Source of the DNA: Marchantia polymorpha subsp. ruderalis
Lineage: Eukaryota > Streptophyta > Marchantiopsida > Marchantiales > Marchantiaceae
Assembly: GCA_037833965.1 (NCBI GenBank)
Contig: AP031355.1
Coordinates: 5,233,501-5,297,500, forward strand
Direction: 5' to 3'
Length of the DNA stretch: 64,000 nt
Positions within the stretch are counted from its first letter, which is position 1. Every line of letters begins with the position of its first letter. Below are positions 34,510-47,376 of the stretch, in pieces. Both the position numbers and the translations under genes were made by a program. Under the pieces are notes generated by a model. It was not told where the DNA came from. It saw only the letters and a program-made list of their open reading frames with translations, and made no database searches.

Positions 34510-37500
34510 TAAAACATTGAGTCTAGGTCAAACTATCTCGAAGCGTTCCAAGAATGATCATACAACGTGATTGATTTTTTGCGTCGAAAAGACAACATAA
34601 AGTTCAATATATTGCTGCGTATTACAGATTACAGTGATTGATATTCATGTTACTTTATATACTTGATAAATGTTTCAAATATTCTTCCACATACATGATA
34701 AGATATAAGTTCACAGTTCAAAGCAACTCCCAGATTATAATAATTTCATCTTTACCTACAGTCCCAAATAATTCTTCTAGCTTCTGTAACAACATGTGTC
34801 AATATCCATAAACACGTTAAGTCGCTGGTATAGACCAATAGAGTACATCTATGTCAGATTCACTCTCAGCTTTTCACACATACCCGTATCCTTCACTCCG
34901 TAGATGTGGTCCAAAGTCAAATGGCCATTCAGGGTACTCATCAGAATCCGTACTCATAAGTTTGGACAGAGACCTCGCATACTGTATTGGCATCAAACTC
35001 AGGTACTGTTGCAGAAAGGCAGAAAGGAACTCGTGCTTGAGAGGTCAAAATCGGAGGTGTCTAGTCCGTGTATCTGCCTTCACTGGGTGCGCCGAAATTG
35101 TCAATCCGACATTGTCTCAAAGGATCCCTCAAGACCCCTGCAGGTGACGAACGACCAAACAGAGAGACATACTATGCCAGAAGGACTCGCCGGTGATCTG
35201 AGGTGTGTGGGTAATTGGTCAAATGCGACCTGCAGCATTCATTGCAAGGACACATGTCGTATGTGATTGGGAGAGGATTTGGCAGCACGGACGTGGAGGG
35301 CTATGCACCGTAGGTCGGTGTGCTGGTACTGCAGAATTCACACACCGGGTTTCCCAGCCTAAAGATGCACTGCACTTGCTTTGTAGATGATTCATAAGCT
35401 CTGAATCGGAATCTTCAGGCGGTGGATTTCATACGCTCAATGTAAAGGCAAAGTGCAGCCAGTAACTCCAGGTAAGAATCAGATGCTCACAGTGACAAGC
35501 TACAAGCTATCCGTTGTTTTTCCTGGCCTGTGCTTCCAGATGTTCATGCTGATGTCACGAAATCGATGAGCGAGCTTTTGATTCCTCGGTCGGTTCTACT
35601 TCTCGTGACTCATTCAGGTCACATCACAACTGGAAGGGGCTAAAGACCGTAAAGAGGTCTAGACAAACTTGCCAAGTTCATGGAGTGCTCTGATTTGTTT
35701 GTGATTCTCACAGCTGTTTCCCATTGGAGAAAAGAGACTGATCTGGCTGCGTTGCATCCGTGCCGGGCACCGTATATCTCTCGAAATGGCGTCTCCCCTC
35801 CCCTCCTCTCGTCTCATCCGGCCTTCACTTGCCTCAGGAGAAGTGATGAGGCACATCAAAGAGAGGGTTGCCAGGCTGTGGGATTTTTGGCTTGCCGTAA
35901 AGAGCACGGGCTTTGAGGCCGGTCCAAATCACGTGTATGTCACATGGAGCACATCTCCCCCAGGAGATTCGCGTAACGTGACTCGTACCGACGAGAAACA
36001 AAGACGGATTGGATCATCATAATCGATCCATTCTGTTCTTTCCATACACAGTGCATCCATCTTCCTACACAGATCTGATCTCTCGCTCGCTTGCAGCGTG
36101 AAGCTCACGTTTCATGCACGATTGGCCGCCTGGCACAGCATCCCATCCCATCCCATCCAGGTCCTCCTGAAACATGAAAATCTATCTGTCTGTCTGTTGC
36201 AGATGGCAACTCTCTGGAAACCCAAGCGTCGTCTGCAATCAGACTCCTTGCCCATTATCCCGGCCCCAACAAGCAACTCCCTTTCCTCGGCGTCACGAGT
36301 GTCACACCAGCCTCATCATTCATGGATTCATACCTTCCTTCCTTCCCTGTCCGCCTCTTTCATTACGCCACCGTCGATCCAGGGCGGCCAGCCGGCTCGG
36401 GCCTCAAGGTCTATGAAAGGCTGGCTGGGGCGATCAACGAGCAGCAGCAGCCAGGCACCACAGCTCTCTTCTCTCTCTCTCTCTCTAACTCTTAAAAGCA
36501 CCTGAATATATTCCTTGGGCCCTTATGATGCAATCATTCGGCAACGCTCTATCTATCCGGCCATCTATCTGTCTGTCTCTCTGTCTGGTGTCGACAGCCA
36601 TATTTCTGTGTCGGATTTCTACCCAGAGAGAGCATGCTTTACAGGCTGACTTTTCATCGAGACTCTTCAAGTGCCCGTGTGCAAGGATTGAGTCAAATCA
36701 TTAAAACTGATACGTCCAGATCTACTCGAAAGCCACCGTTCGGCTGCACATTGCCGACCCATTCCATCGCTAGCGTGTGAGACTCTACAGGCTTTGGTAG
36801 GCATTAGGGGTTGGACCCTGGCGCGTGCACTGCATGATGCATGATGCATGATGCATGCTGCCTCAGCAGCAACAACAACAGCTTCTTCTTCTTCTTCTTC
36901 TTCTTCTTCTTCTTCTTCTTCTTGCGATCGATATAATGCATATACCAGCTGCAAGGGTAGCTGGACTGCTTTGAAGAGCAGAGCATGAAACGAGCACGAC
37001 CTAAAAAGTAACCTTCTACCTCGTGCCTCTCCTGATGCACGTCCACAATCAACATCATGGCAAAAGCGAGGTCCCGGTAGATCGAGTGAAAAACTTGGAA
37101 GAAACTGACAGGTTGATTCATCAATCAAGCTCAAAGTACGTGGAACTGCTGGCTTTTGCATCTTATATTCAACTGGTCAGTAGTAGCTGGAGCAATCATG
37201 AACACGCTTCAGGTGTCGAATAGTCCATTTCTCTCACGTACTTCCATAGGGAAGGTCACATCACTCGCTCATAATGATTCAATGCGAATGTTTTCAGAAC
37301 CCAACTTCATTACAGAGTGGTCGATCCCGGTCCAAGGCCTTCAGCTCTAAAGAAAGCCTTTCTCTACGATCACAGATACGATTGCCAACATTGCACTAGA
37401 CTTCGGAAGCAGCGATAGCCTTGTATGCTCCGTCACCTTTACAGGACGAATGAAACCTGAACCATCCTGTCTATTGTACAACTGACGATTACAACCGTGT

Positions 37501-40500
37501 AAGTCAGGCAAGCGCAAAGTTGTGGAGGCCAGGACTATGAACCAGCATGTAGACGCCATGTCCGCTTGTCTCCTACGACAGGCAATCGGCGGAATTGAGC
37601 CTAATGGAGGTGGAGTTAATCAGCTGAGCTATTTATGCTGGAGGGAGGCTGAGCAGCGCAGCTCAGCTCAGTCGAGAGAGTATATTTTGTCATTCTGGAT
37701 GCTCACTTGAGATGCTAGTAATCATCTTCATACTGTTCTGTTAAGCCTCCACGGTAGGGTTCTAAAAGATATAGACTGTTGTTGAGAGATGTCCTTCACC
37801 AAGGAAGAATAAACCGCGCGAGGCCAAAGATGGAAGATAAGATTCATTCATTGCGAAGGATGAGAGTATGAAAGAATTTTAGTTCATCGAGAAGTAGAAT
37901 GTCCTGCTGAACTGCTTTTCACTTTGACTGACAATCATTTGCATGATTGCTTTGTTAAGAATCACTGCGATTTCCTCAGAATGATAGTTCGATTTTCGAT
38001 GATAATTGTCAAATGCTCAGTACTCCGAGGACCCTTTCTTCAGGTCGAAGTATATAACCGTAGCAGGACTCTCAGAGCTCTGAGGGAGAGTGGAGTTGTA
38101 ACTCCACTGAGTAGTTCAACGAGTTATGGTCGTAGAACTTGTAAAACGGTAGGTCTCTCGTGCCTTCGTTAGAGAAGTTTCAACTTCGTAATAAGTAACA
38201 GGAGATACTCGTCTCAGAACTGCAGCCGAAATGTTTCGAATTTTCGATTTCCTTCAGTACTTCATCAGAATTCGTTTCACGTCAAAAACGAAACTTTTCT
38301 TGCGGACAAATTCATCATCTGCACGATGATGATAGTCAGACGGGGGAGGGAAAACTAGTCTCAGGGATAAGAGAGGATAAATTCCGTAAGTCGGAAAAAG
38401 AATCCCCCTATAAGCTGTTACTAGACTGGAACAGAGTTCACATGAAAGAGGAGTGCATTTCGATTCTGCTCAAGAAGTTAGAATCATGACGGAGCTCGAT
38501 ATGCGCTTTTATGATGATATCGACCATTTTCGTCTCATGTCAGTCGCTCAACACCATCCGCAGTTGGAAGTAGACCCAAAGCCTGCCTGAGGACTGACTG
38601 GTATGACGATCCTTTCTCTGCTTTTTCCACTCATTGAGTTCCTCTTCAAATGAGCCAGATGACTTCCTATGCAGGCTACGGATGGAAACGATCCAGCTAC
38701 CGGGTTGCAACTTTTTACTGTCCTTTGATCTAAGTCAGCTTCGTCTTGAACTATGAAGGGCGGACACCCGCTGGTTGCAATGCCTGAGTTGTGAAGCAGC
38801 ATCTGAAGATTAAAATTGCAATGAGATGATAGCAGTACACGCCTGGCATGGGTCGGTGCTTCGAGGCCTGTGTCAATCAGGAGTCTCTCCAACATACAAA
38901 TGCGAGCAAACTAGTTATGGAGACAAGATCCGTCAGCCAAAACTCGAGGATTCTCGACCGAGCATTACAACGGCATGTACGCCTCATTCGCCTACTCCTC
39001 CCTCATCCCCAACGAGCTTTATGGATCTCTGTCTGCACTCGTCCATGAAAAGCAGTTGGTGACTCCAACCTCATGACTTCCAATCTCAACGATCGAGACT
39101 TGCCAGAAAATGAGCAGAGAGTCCCAAAACTAGTTCAAGAGAATAAAATGTTACACTCACCAACATATTGTCAACCTCATGTGCTACGATAATCATCCAT
39201 GATAGGGCTGACTCTACCCACTCTTGTCTCCAGCACTAGTCCTCCATCATGACTGTCTCAGATGCGTGCTATGAATCCGTTCGTGTTACGACCATATCTG
39301 GTAAGGAAAGAACAGCAGGAGGTCAAAGCCTGATAAATTCGACTCAATCCAAGCACCGGATTCCGTGTACGTACATTCCTACAGTACGAGATTGTGGCCA
39401 AACGACGTATCCGTACTCGTAGCCGTCAGCAGCCGGGCGTTGTCAAAGGTGGCTGAGGAACTGGGTTTGTGGAAGTGCTGCAGCAAAACGTCGAATCCAA
39501 AGCTTAGTCTGCAAAGCTCATTCCTGAGGTGTTCGCTGCTGTTGGTAAAGGAGAAATCAGAACGTCGGCGACGATTGAGCGCACAGGGTCTAGTTTCATG
39601 TTGGCTATCCTGAAAGCTCAATCGTAGTCTTTTGTCTGGGCTTTCAGGTTCCCAGACCTTTTGGGAGTTTCGAGTGTTCGAGATTATGTCTTCACTACCT
39701 GACGACGTTGCGGTTCGTTTGCTTGATTGGTGCAGAAACAGGTCTCCATTGGAAGATGAGGTTTTACAGCAGAGTGAAGAAGGGCATTGCAAGGTCGTGT
39801 GAAATGCGTTCGCCAATGTGGACAAGGAGAAGCACGGGCGCTCACGCAGTGAACAAATATCTCGTCTGACAGATTTGCAGTCACTTTGTCAGGCTCAAAA
39901 GCAGAAAAAAGAGAAGTTCCTGAGGCCGTTGAACAGCATCGAGCCTCTGAAGGTATAATTCCAGAGCGATGTCATGAAGAGGAAGCACAAGTGCAGGGAG
40001 GACATATTTTGGAGCCCTCGGTCGAAAAGATGCCATGGCAGCTTCTGATTTCAGACGGGAAAGGAAAAGCTTCTGACTCCCAACTTTCAGCAATTCCTCT
40101 CGCCCTCTGACTCACTCGCTTCTGACCTCTTCTGATCACAGGAGAGGCACTCGAGTACTGCTTCTGCACTGCACTCCGAGCTCCTTCCGAGAATTCCCGC
40201 ATCCCTCTCGTCGCACTCCTCAATTCGGAAATCAAACAGTCTGCGCTTTCCGACTGCCACTTTAAGCATTCCAGTCTCGCAGCGGCCGATTCTGACTTCG
40301 CTCTCACGACGACACGAACATGAACTGCTGTTTCTTCTACGCATCCCCCCGTCCCTCGTCGACCACTGGCCACAAAAGTTCCAGCCCGGCAGCCTTATTT
40401 TGGCACTGGATCAGACCAGGGCTTCACCAGCACAGAGCGAGGCCTTTGAGAGCTTTGTCCACCACAGCCTACGCAAGTTCTGCAGTCCAGGTATGACTTC

Positions 40501-40826
40501 TGCTGCTTGCTTGCTTGCTTTGATTGATTAGAAAGCTGCTTCCCTGATAAATTCTGTCCCGCAAAAAGTTGAACCCAAAGCGCATGTTCCTTCTCTCGTC
40601 CTTTTCTTATTATGCCTCAACAACGATAACCGTGTCCTAAGATTGTCCTAAGATTAGCTACGAGATCGATTGATCTGGACGCGGAGGCAAAGGCTAGGAG
40701 CCAGTCTACGAACATCGGGCTCTGCACCGACGACAGAAAAGCAAAGGGGGCGAGAAAAATTAATATAGCCCCAAAGATGAGAATACCCCGTCCAGCCCTG
40801 CAGCGATGAGACCGAACCGGTAATAT
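34510..40826. other. Gene-poor intergenic region
   Basis: Open frames up to about 150 codons (for example minus 39,379-39,825 and plus 34,904-35,266) show no family resemblance and overlap frames on the other strand. There are simple repeats at 36,140-36,160 (CATCC) and 36,882-36,923 (CTT), plus short palindromes at 38,071-38,108. I see no gene that I can support. Confidence 0.4.
36833..36923. repeat. ATGCATG repeat followed by (CTT)14
   Basis: Four overlapping TGCATGA/TGCATGC units (about 36,831-36,858) precede a short CAG/CAA stretch and 14 CTT units (36,882-36,923). CATGCA is the RY core bound by plant B3 factors. Whether it works here is unknown. Confidence 0.75.
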
Positions 40827-41085
40827 ATGGCTAGCTTACAGCATCAACATTTTTTTTGTATTTTGTATAGTATGGTTACTAAAACATCCAAACGGTCTAC
40901 GAACAATAGCATACTGGCATTCGAATGTGCATTATGTATTGTACCGAAGACTTCCACTTTATCTAAGCGAAAAGGTTGTGAACTTAAAATCTTATTAAAC
41001 AAATTGTATCCTTCTAATGAATAATTCCAGTATTCAAACTTTGACAACTTCAGTCTCAAGTCATCTATGGAATTCAACAGTCAAA

Positions 41086-41088
<3 letters not shown>

Positions 41089-41121
<33 letters not shown>
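41089..41121. repeat. (AT)n microsatellite
   Basis: About 16 uninterrupted AT units. Confidence 0.9.
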
Positions 41122-41122
<1 letters not shown>

Positions 41123-42487
41123 TCATTCTATCATGTCCATTACACAAGCTTTTTTTAGAAATGACACATAATACTCTAACATGTCCCAAACAATAGAACT
41201 TTCTAATGAATTGACTAATTCGAAGATCGTATCACATAACGGGAATCTCTTTTCTTTTTGAGAAGTCATGTTGTATTAGAGATAAAAAGTTAGACTTTAA
41301 AATGATTGCATAAAAGAAAATATGCTTGACAAAGGTTTACCAATTCTCACTGCTTTTTAAAGATACATTTGTCATGAATAAGAGGCCAACGCAATCATTT
41401 TCAACACTGAAGATGAACTTATTTAGTATTCTATGTGAAATCATTATAAAGGCTAATGAACTAAAAGCAATCTAAAAAATACTCAATATCATAAATGACA
41501 CGCTACTAAAACATAAAACATGCTCAATAATATTTTAACACGACCTAGTGGTTGCTGTGGTTGATACTCCAAGTACTTTAGGAGTACTTCATTTCCTATG
41601 GATCTCTGTAGATAACACATAAGATATAATGTAACATTATCATGAATAGATATACACAAGTATAAAGGTAACTATGCATATGTAACAATATCTAACATTC
41701 TAGCAATATATCACCAAAAAGAATATGATTTTATCCTACTTTTTACTTATGTGGTCCTCTTGTTTCCAATCTTCTACATCTTAAAAATGTTCCAAATCTA
41801 CTAACATTTGTTCATATGTTACATATAAGATATCAATAAATATTAACGCTATAATGAAAGTAAAAGGATTAAAATCATGTAATCTAAATATCTTAAAATT
41901 CATGTGTTAATTTTCGAAATGTAAAATCTAGTTCATAATGTCAAGTAGAAAATATCTATGAATAAAAACAGTACTTGACATCTTATTTGCAACAAACTTC
42001 AAAAGAAACTATAACTTGGGTGCTAAGAATTCTCAGGATATCAGATCGAAACGGGAAAAAAATTTATGTGCTTGACAGGAAAATGTTGGTATCATTGCGC
42101 TATTCAATTCAATTTAATCCTTCTTACAAGTGATCAAATAAAATATGTCTCTTCAACATTGCAAGGTAGAGCTACAACTACACGCACTTATGAATCACTT
42201 AGCGAATCTCATGCTCTCAAATTGAAAGTAGAGCAAGAATCGACATAACGAAAATGCATTGGTCACTGTGGCATGTATACGCTTCCATTTCCATGTCAAA
42301 ACGAAGACAGTGCAACAACTCCCGCGTTAAAATGTCATTCTATAAAACCCCCAATATCTAAAAGCAACACGCTTATATTTTTCATGGTATCTGTAGTTTG
42401 CCATATATGTCCTCATGAAAGCATAACAAATAGCAAAATTGCAGCACGAAATATCCAACGTGTAAGGATATGTTATATATTCTTATG

Positions 42488-42520
42488 CTCGAATCCTATA
42501 TATCATATATAGGATTCGAG
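42488..42520. repeat. Perfect 33-nt palindrome
   Basis: CTCGAATCCTATATAT and its exact complement flank a single central C at 42504. It lies at the right edge of the AT-rich island. Confidence 0.93.
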
Positions 42521-42530
42521 TAAGTACCAA

Positions 42531-44999
42531 AGGAAACGCAGTGGATAAAAACTAATAGAAGTCTACAACTATATCCAGTCTCCATGTTGCCCGATTAATA
42601 CGGCACTCACTGGCTCCTTCAGGTCAAGAATAACATACACCAACAAAAGCAGTATGCAGCATCGATCGGTCGGAGATGCAGGTCCACAGTCTCGAAGCCA
42701 GCTTCACGTGCTGAAATATTAGACTTTGTGTGCGGTGGTGTCTCTCTCTCGCCTGCTGAGTCTACGGGTCTGACGAAGTCCGCAAAGTGGAAGTGGTAAT
42801 TCTTTCCCCGTGAATTCCACCATCGTACATGTTGCCAATTTTCATAATAAGATGAGACGGTGTGTGTGTGTTTGAGAAAGAGAGAGAGAGAGGAGGAAAG
42901 CTTTGATGATGAAGGTCCAGCTTTGTTTGGACCTTCGTCGCTCTGACACCACGAGAACATCACTCACTCATGCAATCACTCGAATTCTGGTGGGCCCATC
43001 GGTTTGCGTTCCGAGAATCCCAAACGATGGCCCGGCTGAAGCTCTGGAAACTTCGCTCCAGATTGTGCACCTGCATGCTTGCTTGCTTTTGTCAGGTTGA
43101 TGGCTCGTACGATTTACACGAGACGTGTCGTATTTTGATATTCTCAGTTGAATTCTTTCTACCGTCTACGATATCTGAAAAATATAGTCACAGTGGTGCG
43201 AGATCGGGTTGCGGTATAGAAGTGTAGAGGAATATGGGCAGCAGGAGCAGCAGGAGCACGTGCATGGCACGCGGTCTCGAGACGAAATTTGATTGCTTGC
43301 ATTTTGCCGGAAGGAATGCACTCGCTGATGTTCCAGTCTTCTCATCAGCTCAGATAGCAGGACATTCATTCTTTCAACCTTTCGCTCTCGCGGATGCCGA
43401 GCCGATCTCTGCACCTCGTACGTTACAGGGGGAATTCGTGGAATTTGAGCCCTTGCCACATGAGAACAATGTGCACACACTCATCATCATAACTTTTCCT
43501 ACGGCCGTGATCGTCATCTTGGTTGGGAGTTCTTTAGGTACGTGAAATCATGGAACGACTGGCGGCTTGGATTGTACCACACTCTGTGCGTTTAGGGTTG
43601 ACCGTCGACTGCAGATCGGAAAAGAGCTCCGAAAGTAGGATGCGCATGAATCCTCTAGGGCTCGCTCGATCGAGCGATCGATCTAACACAAGCTCCACAA
43701 AACTCTCGAGTGTCTCTCTTCAATTGTACTGGTAAGGTCCATGGCGTTATCAAGCAAGCGCTCGCAAGAGCACCGTGTCCTTGCATTCATTCATCCGCAC
43801 GACCTTTCTGGTAGCAGTACCTTTCTGGAAAGAAATGGTCAAGAGGGCACGGAATCGATTCGTGACCCACTTCGAACCCGGAGATCGGAGACCGAAGACG
43901 GAAAGCGTCCGTCGCATTGCAAGACGAATTGGTTGGTTGCCACCGTCGTCACGAAAGTTGGCCAAATTCCACAAGCTTTGAGGCACACGTTCGGCGAATT
44001 GAACCGGCATGATTACCAGTCCCTCTCTCTCCCTCTCTCTCCCTCTCCCCGAAACGCATGTCCCGATCTCGTGCACAGAGCGTCAGAGCGCAACAAGAGA
44101 GATTTGAAGGCCGTGTCCAGTCCTGGTGGAATCACTGGAATCTGAGTCACGCTGTTGGTCCCTCCTCGCTCGACAGCAGTCCCGACTCCCATCAGCGCAG
44201 ATACCGTCTTGCTGCGCTGTGAGCTCGCGAATCTGTAACAAACGGATTCGTTCTCGGGCCAATTCGACGCGCGCACAATGAAGTGACACCACGTCACATG
44301 AGAGCAGCAGAATCAGCTCCACCGCAAGAAGACAAGATTCATGCGTTTGCAGCTCGCCTGCCCCTCGAAACTCGAGGGAATATGAAACTCTTGTCGACGG
44401 AGACCAATGGCACTTCTCTCTGACTTCGGTCTCCGATGCTTTCGGGCTGTCCCCGACGGATTCCTACTTGGAGGAGAAGCGAACGGAATGGGCGCTCGTA
44501 TAAATAATTCCGCCATTTTCTAGAATAGAAAAACTTCCATGAAAGCTGAGGATCGGCCTGCGAGCATGAATTGCTCGCTCGCTCTGCTAAAGTTCCTAGT
44601 GCGAAGCGCCACGAGGGGCCCCGAGGTGGCAATACCATCGTGCCCGGATCCCAGGCCGGGGCCTAATTTAGCCCCTCCCCCCTCTCCCTTCCTCCTGGTC
44701 TTCTGGAAGGGGGTGCGCATCCTGCGTCGGGACGTTGCCTCGATGGGTCATGGATTCTTGGGCCGAAGGAGGATTCCACCCTCCTTATCGGTCTTAAATG
44801 AACTTTGGTGGGGCGGCCCCATTAATTATGACATTTAGTGCACCTATCCGGACAAGATCGCCCGGATTCAGGCTTTTCGTCCTCTACAAGATAATGCGTT
44901 GTCCCACCTGGAAACGCACGGGTAAAGAACACGTGGTTTAATTATCGCTGCTCTATATCTCCGGAGGTCCAGAGTTGATTTCGAATAGTTTCATACTGT
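42531..44999. other. Intergenic, no supported gene
   Basis: Frames on both strands overlap. The only one with a suggestive property is plus 43,234-43,545 (ATG start, C-terminal hydrophobic segment), reported as a finding. GA and TCTC microsatellites occur at about 42,876-42,893 and 44,022-44,050. Confidence 0.4.
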
Positions 45000-45830
45000 T
45001 TTATCATCTTTATTGATACATTTAATTACGAGCATGTTATTCTTAGTTGTTTATATTTTCTAATTTAATACTATCTTTGAACTGAAAAAAACTTGCAGTC
45101 CTATGAATTTGAAGCAATTCCTAAATAATATTCACTACCACCAATAGTTTTTGTGAATATAATCTTACAGAAATACATGAACAGAAATCATCATCAAAGT
45201 GTGTTTCACATGATTACATAAACGAAATATTCCATACGTTTCAAAATTATAATAGATTTAAGAATATATGTGTGGCTTGAAATTATAACTCTTAAAATTC
45301 AAATATATAGGAAATCAGTAATAAATATAATTTAAAAAACTTGTAAGATAAATATAAATTTAAGGAAAAAATGGGACTATCTCTATTCTTACCCGTTTAA
45401 CCTTAATTCCAAATAATCATGAATTTGAAAATAAAAATATCATATCCAAGTTTCAGTCTTCGAGAAGGTGTACATTACTTATCCGATACGAAAAATGATA
45501 CAAGTATTTTGTGCAACATTTGAAAACTGTTGCACAAAACGAGTGATTGTGTCGAAAAGCAAACTCAGCCATGTCAGAGACATATTCCGAGGTCATGTTA
45601 GTGAGTGGACCGAGTACAAATAACACCAATCGAGTAAAACGACTTGTTTTAGATCCGACCAATTAATTCTCAAGTAATAGGGAGAGAGCAATTGTATTTG
45701 CGAGCAGAACAATGTGGGCAACATGATGACCAAGATATAAATTGCATGCAAAATGCATCCAACTGCGGGAGATCATAAGTACAGAAGGCAGAATTACGTA
45801 GTAACTTAGCTACGTGGTTGGTGAGTTGAT
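45000..45830. other. AT-rich interval with a small inverted repeat
   Basis: AT-rich DNA between GC-rich flanks. Perfect 12-bp inverted copies of TTTTGTGCAACA lie at 45,507-45,518 and 45,528-45,539. No gene seen. Confidence 0.45.
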
Positions 45831-47376
45831 GTCGTGGTCAACGTGAAAAGAAAACAGCGCTTCGGTGGCATGAGAAGAACGAGAGGGGCTCGCGCATTGA
45901 CGTCAGCGAGCGGGTCATGTGGGGCCAAGAGCCGCTCGATTCCCTTCCTTGGGAACGAAGGCCCACCTTCGGGGGGAGGGGGTGCGGGCGTTCCCCGACT
46001 TTGGGATGACAGCTTTGAGGATGCCGTCGGTCCTTAGGCGAGGGGGAGCGCTTGAGCGAATGGATGGAAAGGAAAGGGGCTTGATGGTGGGGTCGCGAAA
46101 AGGCGGAATATTTGGTGCCAAGTGGATGATGGGGCTAATGGTGAGCGTGCACAGGTTCGGGGAAGGCAGAAAGTCGGGCGCCATTCGACGAGGCACTTTC
46201 CAGAGAGTGAGGGCGAAACTGCGGCCCCGGGGGTTCGTATTCTCCTCGTCTGTCAGGCACCTTCTGAGGAGGATTTGGCCCCCGGACTACGTCGTCGACG
46301 TTCGTCCAAAGCCTCGGCACCATCCCTTGGCTTTCGCTTTCGCTTTCCCAACCCCCCGGTGGCCCGATTGCGTGAGTCCCCGGTTAGGCCGGCAGGGGGG
46401 GATGCGGATGGGGGAGGGGGAGGGACTCGCACTATTGTAATGTCCAGCGGTCGGACTGGGGGGTCGGTCGTTAGCAAGGGAGCGGCAGGGGAAGCGAAGT
46501 CCCGAGTCTGGAGGCCGTGCTAGCAGCTGCGGCCGGACGGGGGCTGGGCTGGGCTGTGCATGCGAGCACGATGGGATGCAGTTGTGGTGTGGCCAGCCGA
46601 GCATGGCCAGTGACTTGCGCATCCTACGAGCGCGAATGATTCGGAGCGTGACAAAATCGTCAAAGCCATGGCTGACTTTTCGCGTTTCCGCACCACGAAT
46701 TCATTAATGTCGAGTAGTTTATACCATGTTTCGGCTCTTTCTTAGCGCTCACGACTGATCATAGCTTTGCTTCGTTCTTTTTAGCCCCTGGGTCCTCCAG
46801 TTCTTGCAACATCCTGAGCAGTCCTCGTAACGGAGGTCTTATGCTCATGGAGTTGATGCTCTGATCTCCTGATCGTCGGACGTTCGCGGTGAGTGATCAC
46901 TCGATTCGCTTCTTCCCAATTTGCTCGATTGTTCTCTACTTTTCCTCGTCAATCTACGCAGTGCTGGAGCAGAGGAATTTCTCCACCTTTCGTCGCCTTC
47001 TTTCAGCTGCTCTCGTCCGTGACCCGATTAGATTAGAGAGGTAGATTTGGTACACGTGACAGCATCGGCTTCGCTGACATTGAAGTTTTGCTGCATCCAG
47101 AGTGGTTCAAGGTCAGGGGCCTGGAGATTTTGTAGAGTGAGCAATTTGAGGTTGCTCATGTCGAGGCATGAGCATTTGCATGTTGAGGCAATCCTGCAGA
47201 ATTCGGGCTGAGCATTGACCAGATCCGGTTTGCGATCGATGGCATGTGCATTTGTATCACTGACTTTTGTAGTTCTGCAGATTTGGTGGAGGTCTAGGCA
47301 TTGACTCTGTGGCATACTACTCGGTGATGAACGGAAGAATTGGTTCGTCGTAGGGAAGAAGGCTCCATCTGGACGT
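45831..47376. other. Upstream region and probable 5' leader of the GLG1 gene
   Basis: 45,840-46,560 is GC- and CpG-rich with long overlapping frames on both strands, which looks like promoter-type composition and not coding sequence. 46,600-47,376 is less GC-rich and should contain the transcription start and 5' UTR. No clear TATA box could be fixed. Confidence 0.4.

Larger units (their letters stand above)
40827..42530. other. AT-rich island, probably transposon-derived
   Basis: A 1.7-kb AT-rich block with sharp edges inside GC-rich DNA. It holds an (AT)n run (41,089-41,121) and a perfect palindrome near its right edge. A minus-strand frame at 41,077-40,844 reads like protein (LRLKLSKFEYWNYSLEGYN) but matches no family I can name. 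No TIR, LTR pair or target duplication was found. Confidence 0.4.

Noticed and set aside
34904..35266. 120-codon plus frame
   Set aside because: No family resemblance; a second plus frame overlaps it and codon use is not distinctive.
39690..39800. MSSLPDDVAVRLLDW on plus, resembling an F-box start
   Set aside because: The frame ends after about 35 codons with no kelch or LRR region following; similarity to LPDDVA is too short.
45919..46523. Plus frames of 173 and 133 codons upstream of GLG1
   Set aside because: They lie in CpG-rich DNA with equal frames on the other strand, have an odd Arg/Gly/Pro composition, and match no family; promoter-type sequence is the simpler reading.
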